A stretch of DNA of 40,316 nt from Lachnospiraceae bacterium (GCA_017514845.1 JAFWIM010000157.1:1-40316), one strand, 5' to 3'; numbered from the stretch's first letter, positions 7,116 to 16,559 are shown. Notes: a model not told the origin generated them from the letters alone. A program made the numbers and translations.

Positions 7116-7373
7116 ATGAAGTCTTTTAAGTATGTTATCACAGATCCGGTTGGTATCCATGCACGCCCGGCAGGCGCTCTTGTAAAGGAAATCAAGAAGT
7201 ATGATTCTGATGTTAAGGTTCTTGCAAATGGCAAGTCAGCTGACGGCAAGAAGCTCATGAACCTCATGTCTCTCGGCGTAAAGCAGGGCAATGAGATCGA
7301 AGTTCAGGTTTCCGGCGGCGCAGAAGAAGCCAACGCAGCAGCTCTTGAGGCATTCCTTAAGGCTAACCTTTAA
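7116..7373 (+). CDS. HPr-type phosphocarrier protein lacking Ser46
   Basis: An 85-residue protein that carries phosphate in the sugar phosphotransferase system. The Enzyme I phosphorylation site His15 is intact in GIHARPAG. In canonical Gram-positive HPr the regulatory serine lies in a KSIMGVMSLG stretch. Here the aligned sequence is KKLMNLMSLG, so the position of Ser46 is lysine (K46). HprK therefore should not phosphorylate it at that site. The rest of the fold, including GVKQGNEIEVQVSG, is normal. Strong SD TAGGAGG precedes ATG 7116. It is a single-gene transcript. It may be a second HPr paralog, with a canonical one elsewhere in the genome. Confidence 0.93.
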   Translation: MKSFKYVITDPVGIHARPAGALVKEIKKYDSDVKVLANGKSADGKKLMNLMSLGVKQGNEIEVQVSGGAEEANAAALEAFLKANL

Positions 7374-7439
7374 TTAATCAAAGAGTGCTTGTCCGTGATG
7401 TCACGGAAATGACGGACACAGCTAAAAATGAAAAGCAGA

Positions 7440-7469
7440 GGCTCCGGTGAGAAATCACCGGAGCCTTTT
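7440..7469 (+). terminator. Terminator after the HPr gene
   Basis: A perfect 11-bp stem GGCTCCGGTGA / TCACCGGAGCC with a GAAA loop is followed by TTTT. A second inverted repeat, TGTCCGT...ACGGACA around CGTGA/TCACG, precedes it at about 7390-7420. The convergent DUF1846 gene ends 36 nt beyond, so the stem may serve both strands. Confidence 0.85.
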
Positions 7470-7504
7470 AAGCAGGGGAAGGCGGGAAGCCTTCCCCGAA
7501 ATTT

Positions 7505-8983
7505 TTAATGAAAAATTTTCTTATTTTCGTAGACCGGCTCGCATGTCATCTGGACACCGATCCTCTTCATGAGTCGGATATCGACCTGTGAGAGCATGAC
7601 GGAGGAGTGAGCCTGGCAGCCGCGCAGCTTCGGGAGAGCCTCGAGTGCGGATGCCGCGTTCGGATCTGTCGCAGCGGACGTTGAAAGCGCGATCAGGACC
7701 TCGTCTGTGTGGAGACGCGGATTCTTTCCGCCGAGGTAGGTCGTCTTCAGCTTCTGGATAGGAGCGATGGCCTCCGGCGTGATGATCTTGACGGAGTGGG
7801 GGATGCCTGCCAGCACTTTGAGCGCGTTGAGCAGGGCGGCAGATGTCGGGCCGAGAAGGTCAGAGGTCTTGCCTGTGACGATCGCGCCGTCTGGCAGCTC
7901 AATGGCTGTGGCGGCAGCGCCGGTCTCTTCCGCGCGCTTGTGGGCGTGACCGACGACGATGCGGTCCTCCTTCTTTACGTGGGCCTGGTTCATAATGTTT
8001 TCGATCTTGTCGGCTTCTTCCTCGCGCCTTGTGCCGTCGGCAAGACCAGCCAGTGCCTCATAATACCGCCGGATGATCTCCTGCTTTGAGGCTTCGCGAC
8101 AGACTTCGTCATCGATAATGCAGTTGCCTGCCATGTTGACGCCCATATCCGTGGGTGACTTGTACGAGCACTCACCGTATATTGACTCGAAGATGGCCTG
8201 GAGCACAGGGAAGGCCTGGACATCTCTGTTATAATTGACGGTGGTCTTACCGTAGGCTTCCAGATGGAAGGGGTCGATCATATTGACGTCGTTGAGATCG
8301 GCTGTGGCTGCCTCGTAGGCCAGATTGACCGGATGCTTCAGCGGCAGGTTCCAGATCGGGAATGTCTCGAATTTTGCGTAACCGGCGTTGATACCGCGCT
8401 TGTGGTCATGATAGAGCTGGGAGAGACAGGTGGCAAGTTTTCCGGAACCCGGACCGGGTGCCGTCACGATGACCAGCGGTCTTGTCGTCTCAATATAATC
8501 GTTTTTCCCGTAGCCCTGATCACTCACGATCAGCGGAATATTGTTCGGGTATCCCTTGATCATATAGTGGAGGTAGACTCTGACTCCGTATTTTTCAAGA
8601 TGATTCCTGAAGAGGTTCGCTGCATCCTGGCCTTTATAATGCGTGATGACGACAGAACCCACGTAGAGGCCGCAGCTCTGGAATTCGTTCATGAGACGCA
8701 GAACATCGGTGTCATATGTGATACCCAGATCGCCCCTGACTTTGTTATTCTCGATATCTGTTGCGGAGATGACGATGACGATCTCGGTATGCTCTTTCAG
8801 CTGAAGCAGCATGCGCAGCTTGGAATCAGGCTGGAAGCCGGGCAGAACTCTGGAGGCATGGTAATCGTCGAAGAGCTTGCCGCCGAATTCGAGGTAAAGC
8901 TTGCCTCCGAACTCGTTGATTCGCTCTTTAATCATGTTTGACTGCATTTCGAGGTACTTTTCATTACTGAAACCGATTTTCAT
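7505..8983 (-). CDS. DUF1846 domain-containing protein
   Basis: A 492-residue soluble protein that matches the DUF1846 family by its start (MKIGFSNEKYLEMQSNMIKERI), the NNKVRGDLGITYD segment and the ETTRPLVIVTAPGPGSGKLATCLSQLYHD segment, where GPGSGK resembles a phosphate-binding loop. The family is widespread in Firmicutes. Structures exist, but I know of no established reaction. GGGAGG lies 7 nt upstream of the ATG whose first base is 8983. An ATG two codons earlier is too close to that SD. It is transcribed alone, convergent with HPr. No membrane segment is seen. Confidence 0.88.
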   Translation of the reverse strand: MKIGFSNEKYLEMQSNMIKERINEFGGKLYLEFGGKLFDDYHASRVLPGFQPDSKLRMLLQLKEHTEIVIVISATDIENNKVRGDLGITYDTDVLRLMNEFQSCGLYVGSVVITHYKGQDAANLFRNHLEKYGVRVYLHYMIKGYPNNIPLIVSDQGYGKNDYIETTRPLVIVTAPGPGSGKLATCLSQLYHDHKRGINAGYAKFETFPIWNLPLKHPVNLAYEAATADLNDVNMIDPFHLEAYGKTTVNYNRDVQAFPVLQAIFESIYGECSYKSPTDMGVNMAGNCIIDDEVCREASKQEIIRRYYEALAGLADGTRREEEADKIENIMNQAHVKKEDRIVVGHAHKRAEETGAAATAIELPDGAIVTGKTSDLLGPTSAALLNALKVLAGIPHSVKIITPEAIAPIQKLKTTYLGGKNPRLHTDEVLIALSTSAATDPNAASALEALPKLRGCQAHSSVMLSQVDIRLMKRIGVQMTCEPVYENKKIFH

Positions 8984-9234
8984 ATTCATGCCTCCCTTGA
9001 CCATCTAACTGGCAGATTTGTCTCCGAAAAAACATTATTTATAATAGCAGATTACATGACGTATTTCCATAAGAAAATTGGCTTAAAGGCATTTGCGGCG
9101 GGCTGCGCCGCTACTTCCGTAAGGAAAAGCCGCCGTTTCGTCACCCGCAGACGGTTTCCGTGTTCGTGGGAGAATACGCGCGGGAAGGCCCCGTGAATTT
9201 ACAGAAATTTCACAACTCCATGAGGTGCCAGACC
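8984..9234. other. Intergenic region with GC-rich hairpins between DUF1846 and ftsH
   Basis: This divergent spacer holds TTTATAA-like AT-rich sequence near 9037-9045, probably part of the DUF1846 promoter on the minus strand. It then has several short inverted repeats: GCGGCG/CGCCGC at about 9092-9108 and TTCC/GGAA near 9114-9125. I see no coding potential with a start signal. It does not clearly match the hairpin repeat family at 1 and 16.8 kb. Confidence 0.4.
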
Positions 9235-9263
9235 TTGCATTATCAGGTATAAATTCATATAAT
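9235..9263 (+). promoter_or_regulatory. Promoter of ftsH
   Basis: TTGCAT at 9235-9240 and TATAAT at 9258-9263 are separated by exactly 17 bp. The leader is about 45 nt. Confidence 0.75.
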
Positions 9264-9313
9264 ATAGCTTGGTTTTTCAAGCACCTAATGTGCACAGGAC
9301 CGAAAGGAGTAGT

Positions 9314-11593
9314 ATGAACGATAACAATAACAAGAACAATAGCGGTGGAAACCGGAACGGGCAGTCCCTGATCATTTTTCTGGTCTGCCTCATGGTCGGC
9401 CTCATCGGTATGAGTCTTTTTTCGGGAGCGCTGGATTCCAGCACTTCAAGAGAGATAACGTACGACAAGTTCATCGATATGCTCGAGAACGATGAGATCG
9501 CGAGTGTGGAGATCGGATCTTCGAGGATCGAGATCACTCCGAAGTCGAACAGCAATGACGTCGGGACGATCAAGTATTACACGAAGACGATCGAAGATGG
9601 GAACGCGCTTACCAAGCGTCTTGAAAAATACGGAGTGGAGTACAAGGCTGTCGAGGCCTCGATGATGTCCGAGATCATTTACTCGATCCTGTCCTTCCTC
9701 ATCCCGTTCGTCCTCTTCATGATCATAATCAGCATCTTTATGAACCGTATGGGCCGCGGCGGCGGAATGATGGGCGTCGGCAAGAGCAAGGCCAAGGCGT
9801 ATATTCAGCAGGATACGGGAGTTACCTTCAGGGATGTCGCAGGTGAAGACGAGGCCAAGGAGAGTCTTCAGGAATGTGTTGACTTTCTGCACAATCCGGC
9901 CAAGTATTCCGAGATCGGAGCCAAGCTCCCGAAGGGAGCCCTGCTGGTCGGACCTCCCGGTACCGGCAAGACACTTCTGGCTAAGGCCGTGGCCGGAGAG
10001 GCTCATGTCCCCTTCTTCTCACTGTCAGGCTCAGAGTTCGTAGAGATGTTCGTCGGTGTCGGCGCGAGCCGTGTCCGTGACCTCTTTGAGGAGGCCAAGA
10101 AGAACGCTCCGTGTATCATTTTCATCGACGAGATCGATGCGATCGGAAAGGCTCGTGACGGCGGACGCTACGGCGGCAACGACGAGCGCGAGCAGACACT
10201 CAACCAGCTGCTTGCGGAGATGGATGGTTTCGAGGCATCCAAGGGTCTGCTGATCATCGCGGCGACCAACCGTCCGGAAGTCCTTGACCCCGCGCTGCTG
10301 CGCCCGGGCCGTTTTGACAGAAGAGTCATCGTCGACAGGCCGGATCTTAAAGGCCGTATCGCGATCCTCAAAGTTCACTCGAAGGATGTCCTCATGGACG
10401 ACACAGTCGACCTTGACGCAATCGCCCTTGCCACGGGCGGCGCGGTCGGATCGGACCTTGCCAACATGATCAATGAAGCCGCGATCCTGGCCGTCAAGAA
10501 CGGACGTCACCAGGTGAGCCAGAAGGATCTTCTCGAGGCAGTTGAAGTGGTCCTGGTCGGCAAGGAGAAAAAGGACCGTATCCTCAGCGTGGAGGAGAGA
10601 CGTATTGTCTCCTACCATGAGATCGGCCATGCGCTTCTGTCCGCGCTTCAGAAAAATGCGGAGCCGGTTCAGAAAATCACCATTATCCCGAGGACGATGG
10701 GCGCTCTCGGCTACGTCATGAATGTGCCGGAAGAGGAGAAATACCTGAATACCAAGAAAGAGCTTGAGGCCCAGATCGTCATGGCTCTCGGCGGAAGAGC
10801 CGCAGAGGAAATCGTATTCGACACAGTGACTACGGGAGCTGCCAACGATATCGAGAAGGCCACCAAGATCGTCCGCGCAATGATCACTCAGTACGGTATG
10901 TCCGAGAAGTTCGGTCTGATCGGCCTGGTCACGCAGGAGAACCAGTACCTGGACGGCAGAACATATCTGAACTGCGGAGACGCGACTGCGACCGAGATCG
11001 ACCATGAGGTCATGCTTATACTGAAGAAGTCGTATGCGGAAGCCCTTCGCCTGCTCCGCGAGCACAGGCAGACGATGGACCGTCTGGCAGAGTATCTGAT
11101 CCAGAGAGAAACAATTACCGGCAAGGAGTTCATGAAGATATTCCGCGAAGTCGAAGGCCTGCCGGAAACGGAAGAACCCGTTCCGAGGATTGAGGGAGGA
11201 ACTGCTGCGAACAGTGATAAGCCCGAGGGCGAGGCCGCAGCGTATGCTCCCCGCCGCGAACGTCCGATGAATCCGGACGGGACGCCGAGACGCCGCCCGA
11301 GGCGCCCGATGATGAACCCGGACGGGACGGTGAGACGCCGCCCTGTCAGAAGACCTGCGCCGGATGCGGACGGAAGACGGGAGAGTGCTGAGACGGGCAG
11401 CGCGGTAAAGCCGGGGGAAAACGCGGAACCTGCGACAACAGGTGAGGATAACGCCTCTAAGGAGCAGATCATCGCTGTTCCGAATCCTGATGCCCCCATG
11501 ATCGACCTTCTGACACTGTCTCCGGAGACAGAGAAGCAGGAGGATCACGCAGCCGATGAAATCCCAGCGGAGAACAAGGCTGAACAGATTTAA
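9314..11593 (+). CDS. ftsH: ATP-dependent zinc metalloprotease FtsH
   Basis: A 759-residue membrane AAA protease that degrades membrane and regulatory proteins. Two membrane segments lie at about 18-36 and 121-143 with an extracytoplasmic loop between. The AAA module has Walker A GPPGTGKT (213-220), Walker [13 protein letters not shown] and the second region of homology [18 protein letters not shown]. The protease domain has HEIGH (435-439). The last 130 residues are an unusual extension: Pro/Arg-rich with MNPDGT..RRRP repeats, then an acidic Ser/Thr/Glu segment. This tail is not part of the catalytic fold. AAGGAG precedes ATG 9314. Own promoter and terminator, so monocistronic. Confidence 0.97.
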   Translation: MNDNNNKNNSGGNRNGQSLIIFLVCLMVGLIGMSLFSGALDSSTSREITYDKFIDMLENDEIASVEIGSSRIEITPKSNSNDVGTIKYYTKTIEDGNALTKRLEKYGVEYKAVEASMMSEIIYSILSFLIPFVLFMIIISIFMNRMGRGGGMMGVGKSKAKAYIQQDTGVTFRDVAGEDEAKESLQECVDFLHNPAKYSEIGAKLPKGALLVGPPGTGKTLLAKAVAGEAHVPFFSLSGSEFVEMFVGVGASRVRDLFEEAKKNAPCIIFIDEIDAIGKARDGGRYGGNDEREQTLNQLLAEMDGFEASKGLLIIAATNRPEVLDPALLRPGRFDRRVIVDRPDLKGRIAILKVHSKDVLMDDTVDLDAIALATGGAVGSDLANMINEAAILAVKNGRHQVSQKDLLEAVEVVLVGKEKKDRILSVEERRIVSYHEIGHALLSALQKNAEPVQKITIIPRTMGALGYVMNVPEEEKYLNTKKELEAQIVMALGGRAAEEIVFDTVTTGAANDIEKATKIVRAMITQYGMSEKFGLIGLVTQENQYLDGRTYLNCGDATATEIDHEVMLILKKSYAEALRLLREHRQTMDRLAEYLIQRETITGKEFMKIFREVEGLPETEEPVPRIEGGTAANSDKPEGEAAAYAPRRERPMNPDGTPRRRPRRPMMNPDGTVRRRPVRRPAPDADGRRESAETGSAVKPGENAEPATTGEDNASKEQIIAVPNPDAPMIDLLTLSPETEKQEDHAADEIPAENKAEQI

Positions 11594-11608
11594 TACGATT
11601 GTATATGA

Positions 11609-11637
11609 GACTGCCGCCGCAACGCGGCAGTCTTTTT
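11609..11637 (+). terminator. Terminator of ftsH
   Basis: A 9-bp stem GACTGCCGC / GCGGCAGTC with a six-base loop is followed by six T. Confidence 0.9.
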
Positions 11638-11643
11638 TCAATA

Positions 11644-11672
11644 TTGCAATGTGGCTTTTTATGATTTAGAAT
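11644..11672 (+). promoter_or_regulatory. Promoter of the class A PBP gene
   Basis: TTGCAA at 11644-11649 and TAGAAT at 11667-11672 are separated by 17 bp. The predicted leader is about 55 nt. Confidence 0.5.
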
Positions 11673-11735
11673 ATTATTATCTATAACTGTGTTCAAAGGA
11701 GGAGCGCCGCGCCCAAGAGAGCGGACATCTAATAT

Positions 11736-14360
11736 ATGAATTACACTACAGATGCAATTGAGCGCAAAATCGATCAGTTCGAGTCGACCTCTCAGGAGAT
11801 CGAAAAGCGCGTCGGAGTCATAATGATCCGGCTTCTTCTGATTGCGTTCATTTCAGTCATACTGATCGGCGGCTTCGGCGTGCTCGGTATTCTCAGCGGC
11901 ATTATTGCCAATACTCCGGATGTCGCGTCTGTCAATATTGCGCCGAGCGGTTACGCGACGTTCATATATGACTCGGAGGGAAATCAGCTCCAGAAGCTGA
12001 CAACGTCCAATTCGAATCGAATTTCTGTCTCGCTGGATAAAGTGCCGGTCGCGCTGCAGAAGGCCGTTATAGCGGTCGAGGACGAGCGGTTCTATCTGCA
12101 CAACGGAATTGATGCCAAGGGTATTGTCCGCGCGTTTGTCGTGGGTGTCCGCAACCGATTCCGGTTCACAGAAGGCGCGAGCACGATCACGCAGCAGCTG
12201 CTCAAGAACAATGTATTCACGAACTGGACGGAGGAGAGCAGGGTCGACAGCGTCAAGCGAAAAATTCAGGAGCAGTTCCTGGCTGTCGAACTCGAGGAAA
12301 AACTTGAGGAAGAACTGGGCAGCAAGCAGGCAGCCAAGGACAGAATTCTGGAGAATTATCTGAACACCATCAACCTCGGCGCCGGAACTTACGGGGTCCA
12401 GGCGGCTTCCAGAAAGTATTTCGGCAAGGATGTCGAGTCCCTCACACTGTCTGAGGCAACTGTCATTGCCGGTATTACACAGAACCCGAGCCGTTACAAT
12501 CCGATCAGACAGCCGGAGAAAAATGCCGAGCGCCGCATCAAGATCCTGAATGATATGGTCGAGCAGGGATATATTTCTCAGGAATCGATGGATGAGGCAC
12601 TTGCGGACCCGGTCTATGACAGGATCGCGAACGCTCAGAGCACCAATGAGCAGGTGACGACAATTTACTCGTACTTTGTCGATGAGCTGACAGAGCAGGT
12701 CGTATCCGACCTTATGCGTCAGAAAGGCTATACAGAGAACCAGGCATATCAGGCACTGTATTCCGGCGGCCTCCGCATCTATACGACGCAGGATATGGAA
12801 ATACAGGCTATCATGGATGAAGTGTATGCCAATCCCGCGAACTTCCCGGAGGGGACAAAGTATTCGCTTGACTGGGCCCTCTCTGTCGCGAACGCGGAGG
12901 GAGAAGTCACCAACTACAGCCGTGAGATGCTCCGCAATTTCTACCGTGAGAATCTGGATCCCTCATTCAGCATACTCGCGTTCGAATCAGAAGATCAAGC
13001 GAGAAACTATGTCAGCGATTATAAGTCACATGTGGTGAACGAGGAGGCCGGGGACGTGATCATAGCGGAGAGATTCTCCTGTGCTCCGGAACCGCAGTCA
13101 TCCATGGTCCTCATGGATCAGAGGACGGGCTACGTGAAGGCTCTCATCGGCGGCCGCGGTGAAAAGACGGCTTCCCTGACTTTGAATCGCGCGACGAATT
13201 CGACCCGTCAGCCCGGTTCAACATTCAAGATCCTGTCCACATATTCCTATGCGCTGGACAGCGGGATGAAGACGCTCGCGTCGACCTATCTCGATGACGA
13301 GATCACATATGAGGACGGCACACCGGTATCGAACTCAAATAATACCTACACCCACGATATGATGAATATCAGGGACGCGATCATCAATTCCGTGAATACG
13401 ATCGCGGTGCAGACGATCACGGATATCACGCCGAGGGCAGCATATAATCAGCTGCTCAAGTACGGCTTTACGACTCTGTCGGAGAGGAACGACATCTATC
13501 AGCCGCTCGCTCTCGGCGGTATCTACAACGGTGTTACCAACCTTGAACTGACGGCTGCGTTTGCGGCTATTGCAAATGAAGGCACCTACACCAAACCGAT
13601 CTTCTACACAAGGATCGAAGATCAGGACGGCAACATCGTCATCAACAACACGCCGGAGACGACCAGAGCGATTTCCCGCGAGACGGCAGCCCTTCTCACG
13701 AGCGCGATGGAGGACGTAGTCACAAAGGGAACAGGTCAGAATGTGCGGCTCGACTGCGGCATGCCCGTCGCCGGCAAGACCGGTACGACAACGGATTACC
13801 GCGACGTCTGGTTCGTCGGCTTTACACCGTTTTATACCTGCGGTGTCTGGGCGGGCTATGACGATTCGGAAAATCTGCCGGATGAAGGTATCTACCATGT
13901 CTACCATCAGATCCTGTGGAAGGCGGTCATGGACCGCATTTCAAGAAATCAGAGCAAGATCCAGTTCATGCTTCCGAACACGATCACTCATGTAGAGGTG
14001 TGCTCTCAGACCGGTCTGATTCCCCGAGGCAGTTGCCCGACTCACTGGGAATACTTTGCTCCGGGGACAGCTCCGACAGAGACCTGCGGCGGCTGGCGAG
14101 CCCACAGCGGGTATTATGAGGAGGAAGAGGACTGGAACCGGTGGGATAATGACTGGGATGAGGAAGAAGAGACAGAGACCGCTCAGGAGGAGCAGAATAA
14201 TCAGGAAAACCACGCCAATCAGGACAATAACGACAATCAGGAAGAGAACAATCATAACAATGATGAGAATAACGACGGCGGTGGTGAGGAGCAGTCCGAA
14301 GACAATGAAGACGGCGGAGAAGACAACGAGGAGTATGATGAGGATGAAGGTGACTACTGA
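11736..14360 (+). CDS. Class A penicillin-binding protein (transglycosylase/transpeptidase)
   Basis: A bifunctional 874-residue enzyme that polymerises and crosslinks peptidoglycan outside the membrane. One transmembrane helix lies at about 30-57. The GT51 domain has the catalytic Glu115 in EDERFYLHNGID, then GASTITQQLLKN and RILENYLNTINLG. The transpeptidase domain has STFK with Ser495/Lys498, SVN at 552-554 and KTGT at 681-684. The last 80 residues are almost only Asp, Glu, Asn and Gln and would face the cell wall. ATG 11736 is the first possible start, because an in-frame TAA lies 6 nt before it. The only strong SD (AAAGGAGG, 11695-11702) is 33 nt upstream, which is odd. Confidence 0.95.
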   Translation: MNYTTDAIERKIDQFESTSQEIEKRVGVIMIRLLLIAFISVILIGGFGVLGILSGIIANTPDVASVNIAPSGYATFIYDSEGNQLQKLTTSNSNRISVSLDKVPVALQKAVIAVEDERFYLHNGIDAKGIVRAFVVGVRNRFRFTEGASTITQQLLKNNVFTNWTEESRVDSVKRKIQEQFLAVELEEKLEEELGSKQAAKDRILENYLNTINLGAGTYGVQAASRKYFGKDVESLTLSEATVIAGITQNPSRYNPIRQPEKNAERRIKILNDMVEQGYISQESMDEALADPVYDRIANAQSTNEQVTTIYSYFVDELTEQVVSDLMRQKGYTENQAYQALYSGGLRIYTTQDMEIQAIMDEVYANPANFPEGTKYSLDWALSVANAEGEVTNYSREMLRNFYRENLDPSFSILAFESEDQARNYVSDYKSHVVNEEAGDVIIAERFSCAPEPQSSMVLMDQRTGYVKALIGGRGEKTASLTLNRATNSTRQPGSTFKILSTYSYALDSGMKTLASTYLDDEITYEDGTPVSNSNNTYTHDMMNIRDAIINSVNTIAVQTITDITPRAAYNQLLKYGFTTLSERNDIYQPLALGGIYNGVTNLELTAAFAAIANEGTYTKPIFYTRIEDQDGNIVINNTPETTRAISRETAALLTSAMEDVVTKGTGQNVRLDCGMPVAGKTGTTTDYRDVWFVGFTPFYTCGVWAGYDDSENLPDEGIYHVYHQILWKAVMDRISRNQSKIQFMLPNTITHVEVCSQTGLIPRGSCPTHWEYFAPGTAPTETCGGWRAHSGYYEEEEDWNRWDNDWDEEEETETAQEEQNNQENHANQDNNDNQEENNHNNDENNDGGGEEQSEDNEDGGEDNEEYDEDEGDY

Positions 14361-14520
14361 TTCCCGGTCCCGGAAGATCTGAGACCTCCGTGAGAGCAGA
14401 ATTAAGGAGCGCCTGGGCGTTCCTGCCGCAAGGATGCGCAGGGATTGACTCTAGATGAAGTCTAATGTCACTTTGCGCGCGTATCCGGATTTGCGCCATC
14501 TGTATTGCGCGATGAAAAAT

Positions 14521-14570
14521 AAAGCTGCATATGACGACACGTAATTGTGCCTGTCATATGCAGCTTTTTT
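14521..14570. terminator. Bidirectional terminator between the PBP and glucokinase genes
   Basis: A long stem AAAGCTGCATATGAC / GTCATATGCAGCTTT has a T run on the plus side and an A run on the other, so it can end both converging transcripts. The 160 nt between the PBP stop and this stem carry a GGAGCGCC/GGCGTTCC hairpin and no credible gene. Confidence 0.85.
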
Positions 14571-14607
14571 CTCAGTGTGGAGAATCCTCTGTGAGGGTAG
14601 ACGCTTA

Positions 14608-15540
14608 TTATACGACGAGCTTGGCTGCTCCGTACATGCCTGCGTCGTTGCCGAGTTTTGCGAGAACGATCGGTGTATTTGCGCAGGATGAGAACGCGCG
14701 TGTGCGATAGTACTTGCCGACTATATCTGTGAGCGCCTCGCCTGCCTTGGAGACACCGCCGCCGATGACAATGACTTCCGGATCTGTTACGCATGCAAAT
14801 GTTGCAAGCGCTGTTCCGAGGTAAGACGCAAACCGGTTGACGATCTCCGCAGCGACGTCATCGCCGTCCTTGTATGCGTCGAAGACAGCCTTGGAAGTAA
14901 CTTCCTGATCACGCAGTACTGTGGCAGCGTTCGGGTTCTTAAGAAGCTCTTCTTTAGCCAGACGTACGACACCTGTTGCGGACGCGACCTGCTCGAGGCA
15001 GCCGTAGTTACCGCAGTTGCACGGATCCTTGATATTGTCGTCTACGTGAGCATGGCCGATTTCGCCGCCTGCGCCGTGGGAACCTTCGATGATCTTTCCG
15101 TCGACAATGATGCCGCCGCCGACACCTGTGCCGAGTGTTACCATGATAAGGTTCTCCTTGCCTTCTCCGCCGCCTTTCCAGAGCTCGCCGAGAGCTGCGA
15201 CGTTAGCGTCATTTCCTGCGCGGACCTTCATGTCGAGAATGTTGCCGAGTTCATATTCGACATTTTTTTCTCCCCAGTGAAGGTTGACAGCCACAGGAAC
15301 GACACCCTGCATGACCGGTCCCGGTATACCTACACCGACACCGACGACATCGTCCTTGGCAATGCCTTTGACTGTCATTTTTGCGACGATAGTAGCAGCG
15401 ATGTCCGGGAGAACATTCTCGCCGCCGTTTTCCGTACGAGTGACGATTTCCCACTTATCGATCAGATTTCCGTTCGTCTCAAAGAGACCACATTTTACGG
15501 TGGTTCCGCCAACATCGATACCAAAACAATACTTGCCCAT
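14608..15540 (-). CDS. ROK-family glucokinase
   Basis: A 310-residue cytoplasmic kinase that phosphorylates glucose with ATP. The phosphate loop FGIDVGGTTVKCG lies near the N terminus. The catalytic Asp is in AGNDANVAALGE. The second nucleotide loop is GTGVGGGII. The ROK zinc motif is complete as GHAHV...CNCGNYGCLEQVAS, which fits the glucokinase branch rather than ROK repressors (no N-terminal helix-turn-helix). Its ATG overlaps the hprK stop codon as TGATG, so it should be translated by coupling. No PTS glucose genes are in the window. Confidence 0.93.
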   Translation of the reverse strand: MGKYCFGIDVGGTTVKCGLFETNGNLIDKWEIVTRTENGGENVLPDIAATIVAKMTVKGIAKDDVVGVGVGIPGPVMQGVVPVAVNLHWGEKNVEYELGNILDMKVRAGNDANVAALGELWKGGGEGKENLIMVTLGTGVGGGIIVDGKIIEGSHGAGGEIGHAHVDDNIKDPCNCGNYGCLEQVASATGVVRLAKEELLKNPNAATVLRDQEVTSKAVFDAYKDGDDVAAEIVNRFASYLGTALATFACVTDPEVIVIGGGVSKAGEALTDIVGKYYRTRAFSSCANTPIVLAKLGNDAGMYGAAKLVV

Positions 15541-16481
15541 CAGATATCACCTCTCTTGTTCATTATATTTTCCTGCACACGGCGGTAAAGCTCACGCGCA
15601 GCATTGTATCCCATTTTCTTCTGTCTGTGATTGACCGCCGCCGTTTCAACGATGACGGCGAGATTGCGGCCGGGGCGAATCGGCAGTGAGTGGCAGGTGA
15701 CTTTGTTTCCGAGGAACTCTGTCGTCTGTTCTTCCAGTCCAAGTCTGTCGTATTCCTTTTCGCGGCTCCAGTCCTCGAGTTTGATGACGAGGTCGATCGC
15801 CTGCGTGTCCTTGACATGCTCGACGCCATACAGTGTCTTAACATCAATAATGCCTATACCTCGGAGTTCAATTAGATGTTTGGTGACATCCGGCGCGCAT
15901 CCGAGAAGCGTCGCGTCGGAAACTTTGCGGATAATGACAACGTCATCACTGACCAGACGGTGACCGCGACGCACGAGTTCGAGCGCAGCCTCGGATTTAC
16001 CGATTCCGCTCTCGCCCATGATCAGGACACCTTCACCGTAAACATCGACAAGAACGCCGTGGATCGAAATGCTGGGAGCCAGTTCGACACCGAGCCATCG
16101 TATGATCTCGGCCATAAAGGCGCTGGTCGTGCGCGTCGTGACCAGCGCGGGAACACTGTACTTCTTGCAGATGCACAGCATATCTTCCGTCGGCTCCGTC
16201 AGTGTCGTGAAAATGACACATGGTATACCACTTGAGATAAATCTCTCGAAGCAGACCGAACGCTCATCTTCTTCCTTCTGCATGAGGTAAGTGTACTCGA
16301 CATAGCCGATGATCTGGACACGCTCATGAGAAAAGTGCTCATAATAGCCGGCGAGCTGAAGGGCCGGCCGGTTGATTTCCTGCGAGGTGATCTCCACCTC
16401 ATCCATGCTGATTTCAGGGGTCAAATTCTTGAGTTTCATTTCCTCTGCCAGCTTGCTGAGCTGAACAACAGTCTTCATCAT
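15540..16481 (-). CDS. hprK: HPr kinase/phosphorylase
   Basis: A 313-residue bifunctional enzyme that phosphorylates and dephosphorylates Ser46 of HPr in response to metabolites, the central switch of carbon catabolite control in Firmicutes. The catalytic half is intact: SIHGVLVDVYG with the conserved His, Walker A GESGIGKSEAALEL, LVSDDVV, the signature LIELRGIGIIDV, and the loop LPIRPGRN followed by NHRQKKMGYNAA. The start can be either of two adjacent ATGs (first base 16481 or 16478) behind AAGAGG. First gene of a two-gene operon with glucokinase. The only HPr visible here lacks Ser46. Confidence 0.97.
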   Translation of the reverse strand: MMKTVVQLSKLAEEMKLKNLTPEISMDEVEITSQEINRPALQLAGYYEHFSHERVQIIGYVEYTYLMQKEEDERSVCFERFISSGIPCVIFTTLTEPTEDMLCICKKYSVPALVTTRTTSAFMAEIIRWLGVELAPSISIHGVLVDVYGEGVLIMGESGIGKSEAALELVRRGHRLVSDDVVIIRKVSDATLLGCAPDVTKHLIELRGIGIIDVKTLYGVEHVKDTQAIDLVIKLEDWSREKEYDRLGLEEQTTEFLGNKVTCHSLPIRPGRNLAVIVETAAVNHRQKKMGYNAARELYRRVQENIMNKRGDI

Positions 16482-16537
16482 GAAACCTCTTTTCGTATTT
16501 ACTCTTCATCGCGCAATAATTGTGACGCGCATCGCGG

Positions 16538-16559
16538 CAAGAACGCCAAGGCGTTCTTG
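16538..16559. repeat. Dispersed hairpin repeat, partial copy C
   Basis: A perfect stem CAAGAACGCC / GGCGTTCTTG with an AA loop is identical in its arms to the stem at 118-139. It lies 57 nt upstream of the hprK start, just after the predicted start of that transcript. Confidence 0.65.

Noticed and set aside
10031-11641. Minus-strand open frame of over 500 codons opposite ftsH
   Set aside because: It is antisense to the conserved AAA and protease domains and has a composition typical of a shadow frame, with many His, Arg and Asp and no domain.
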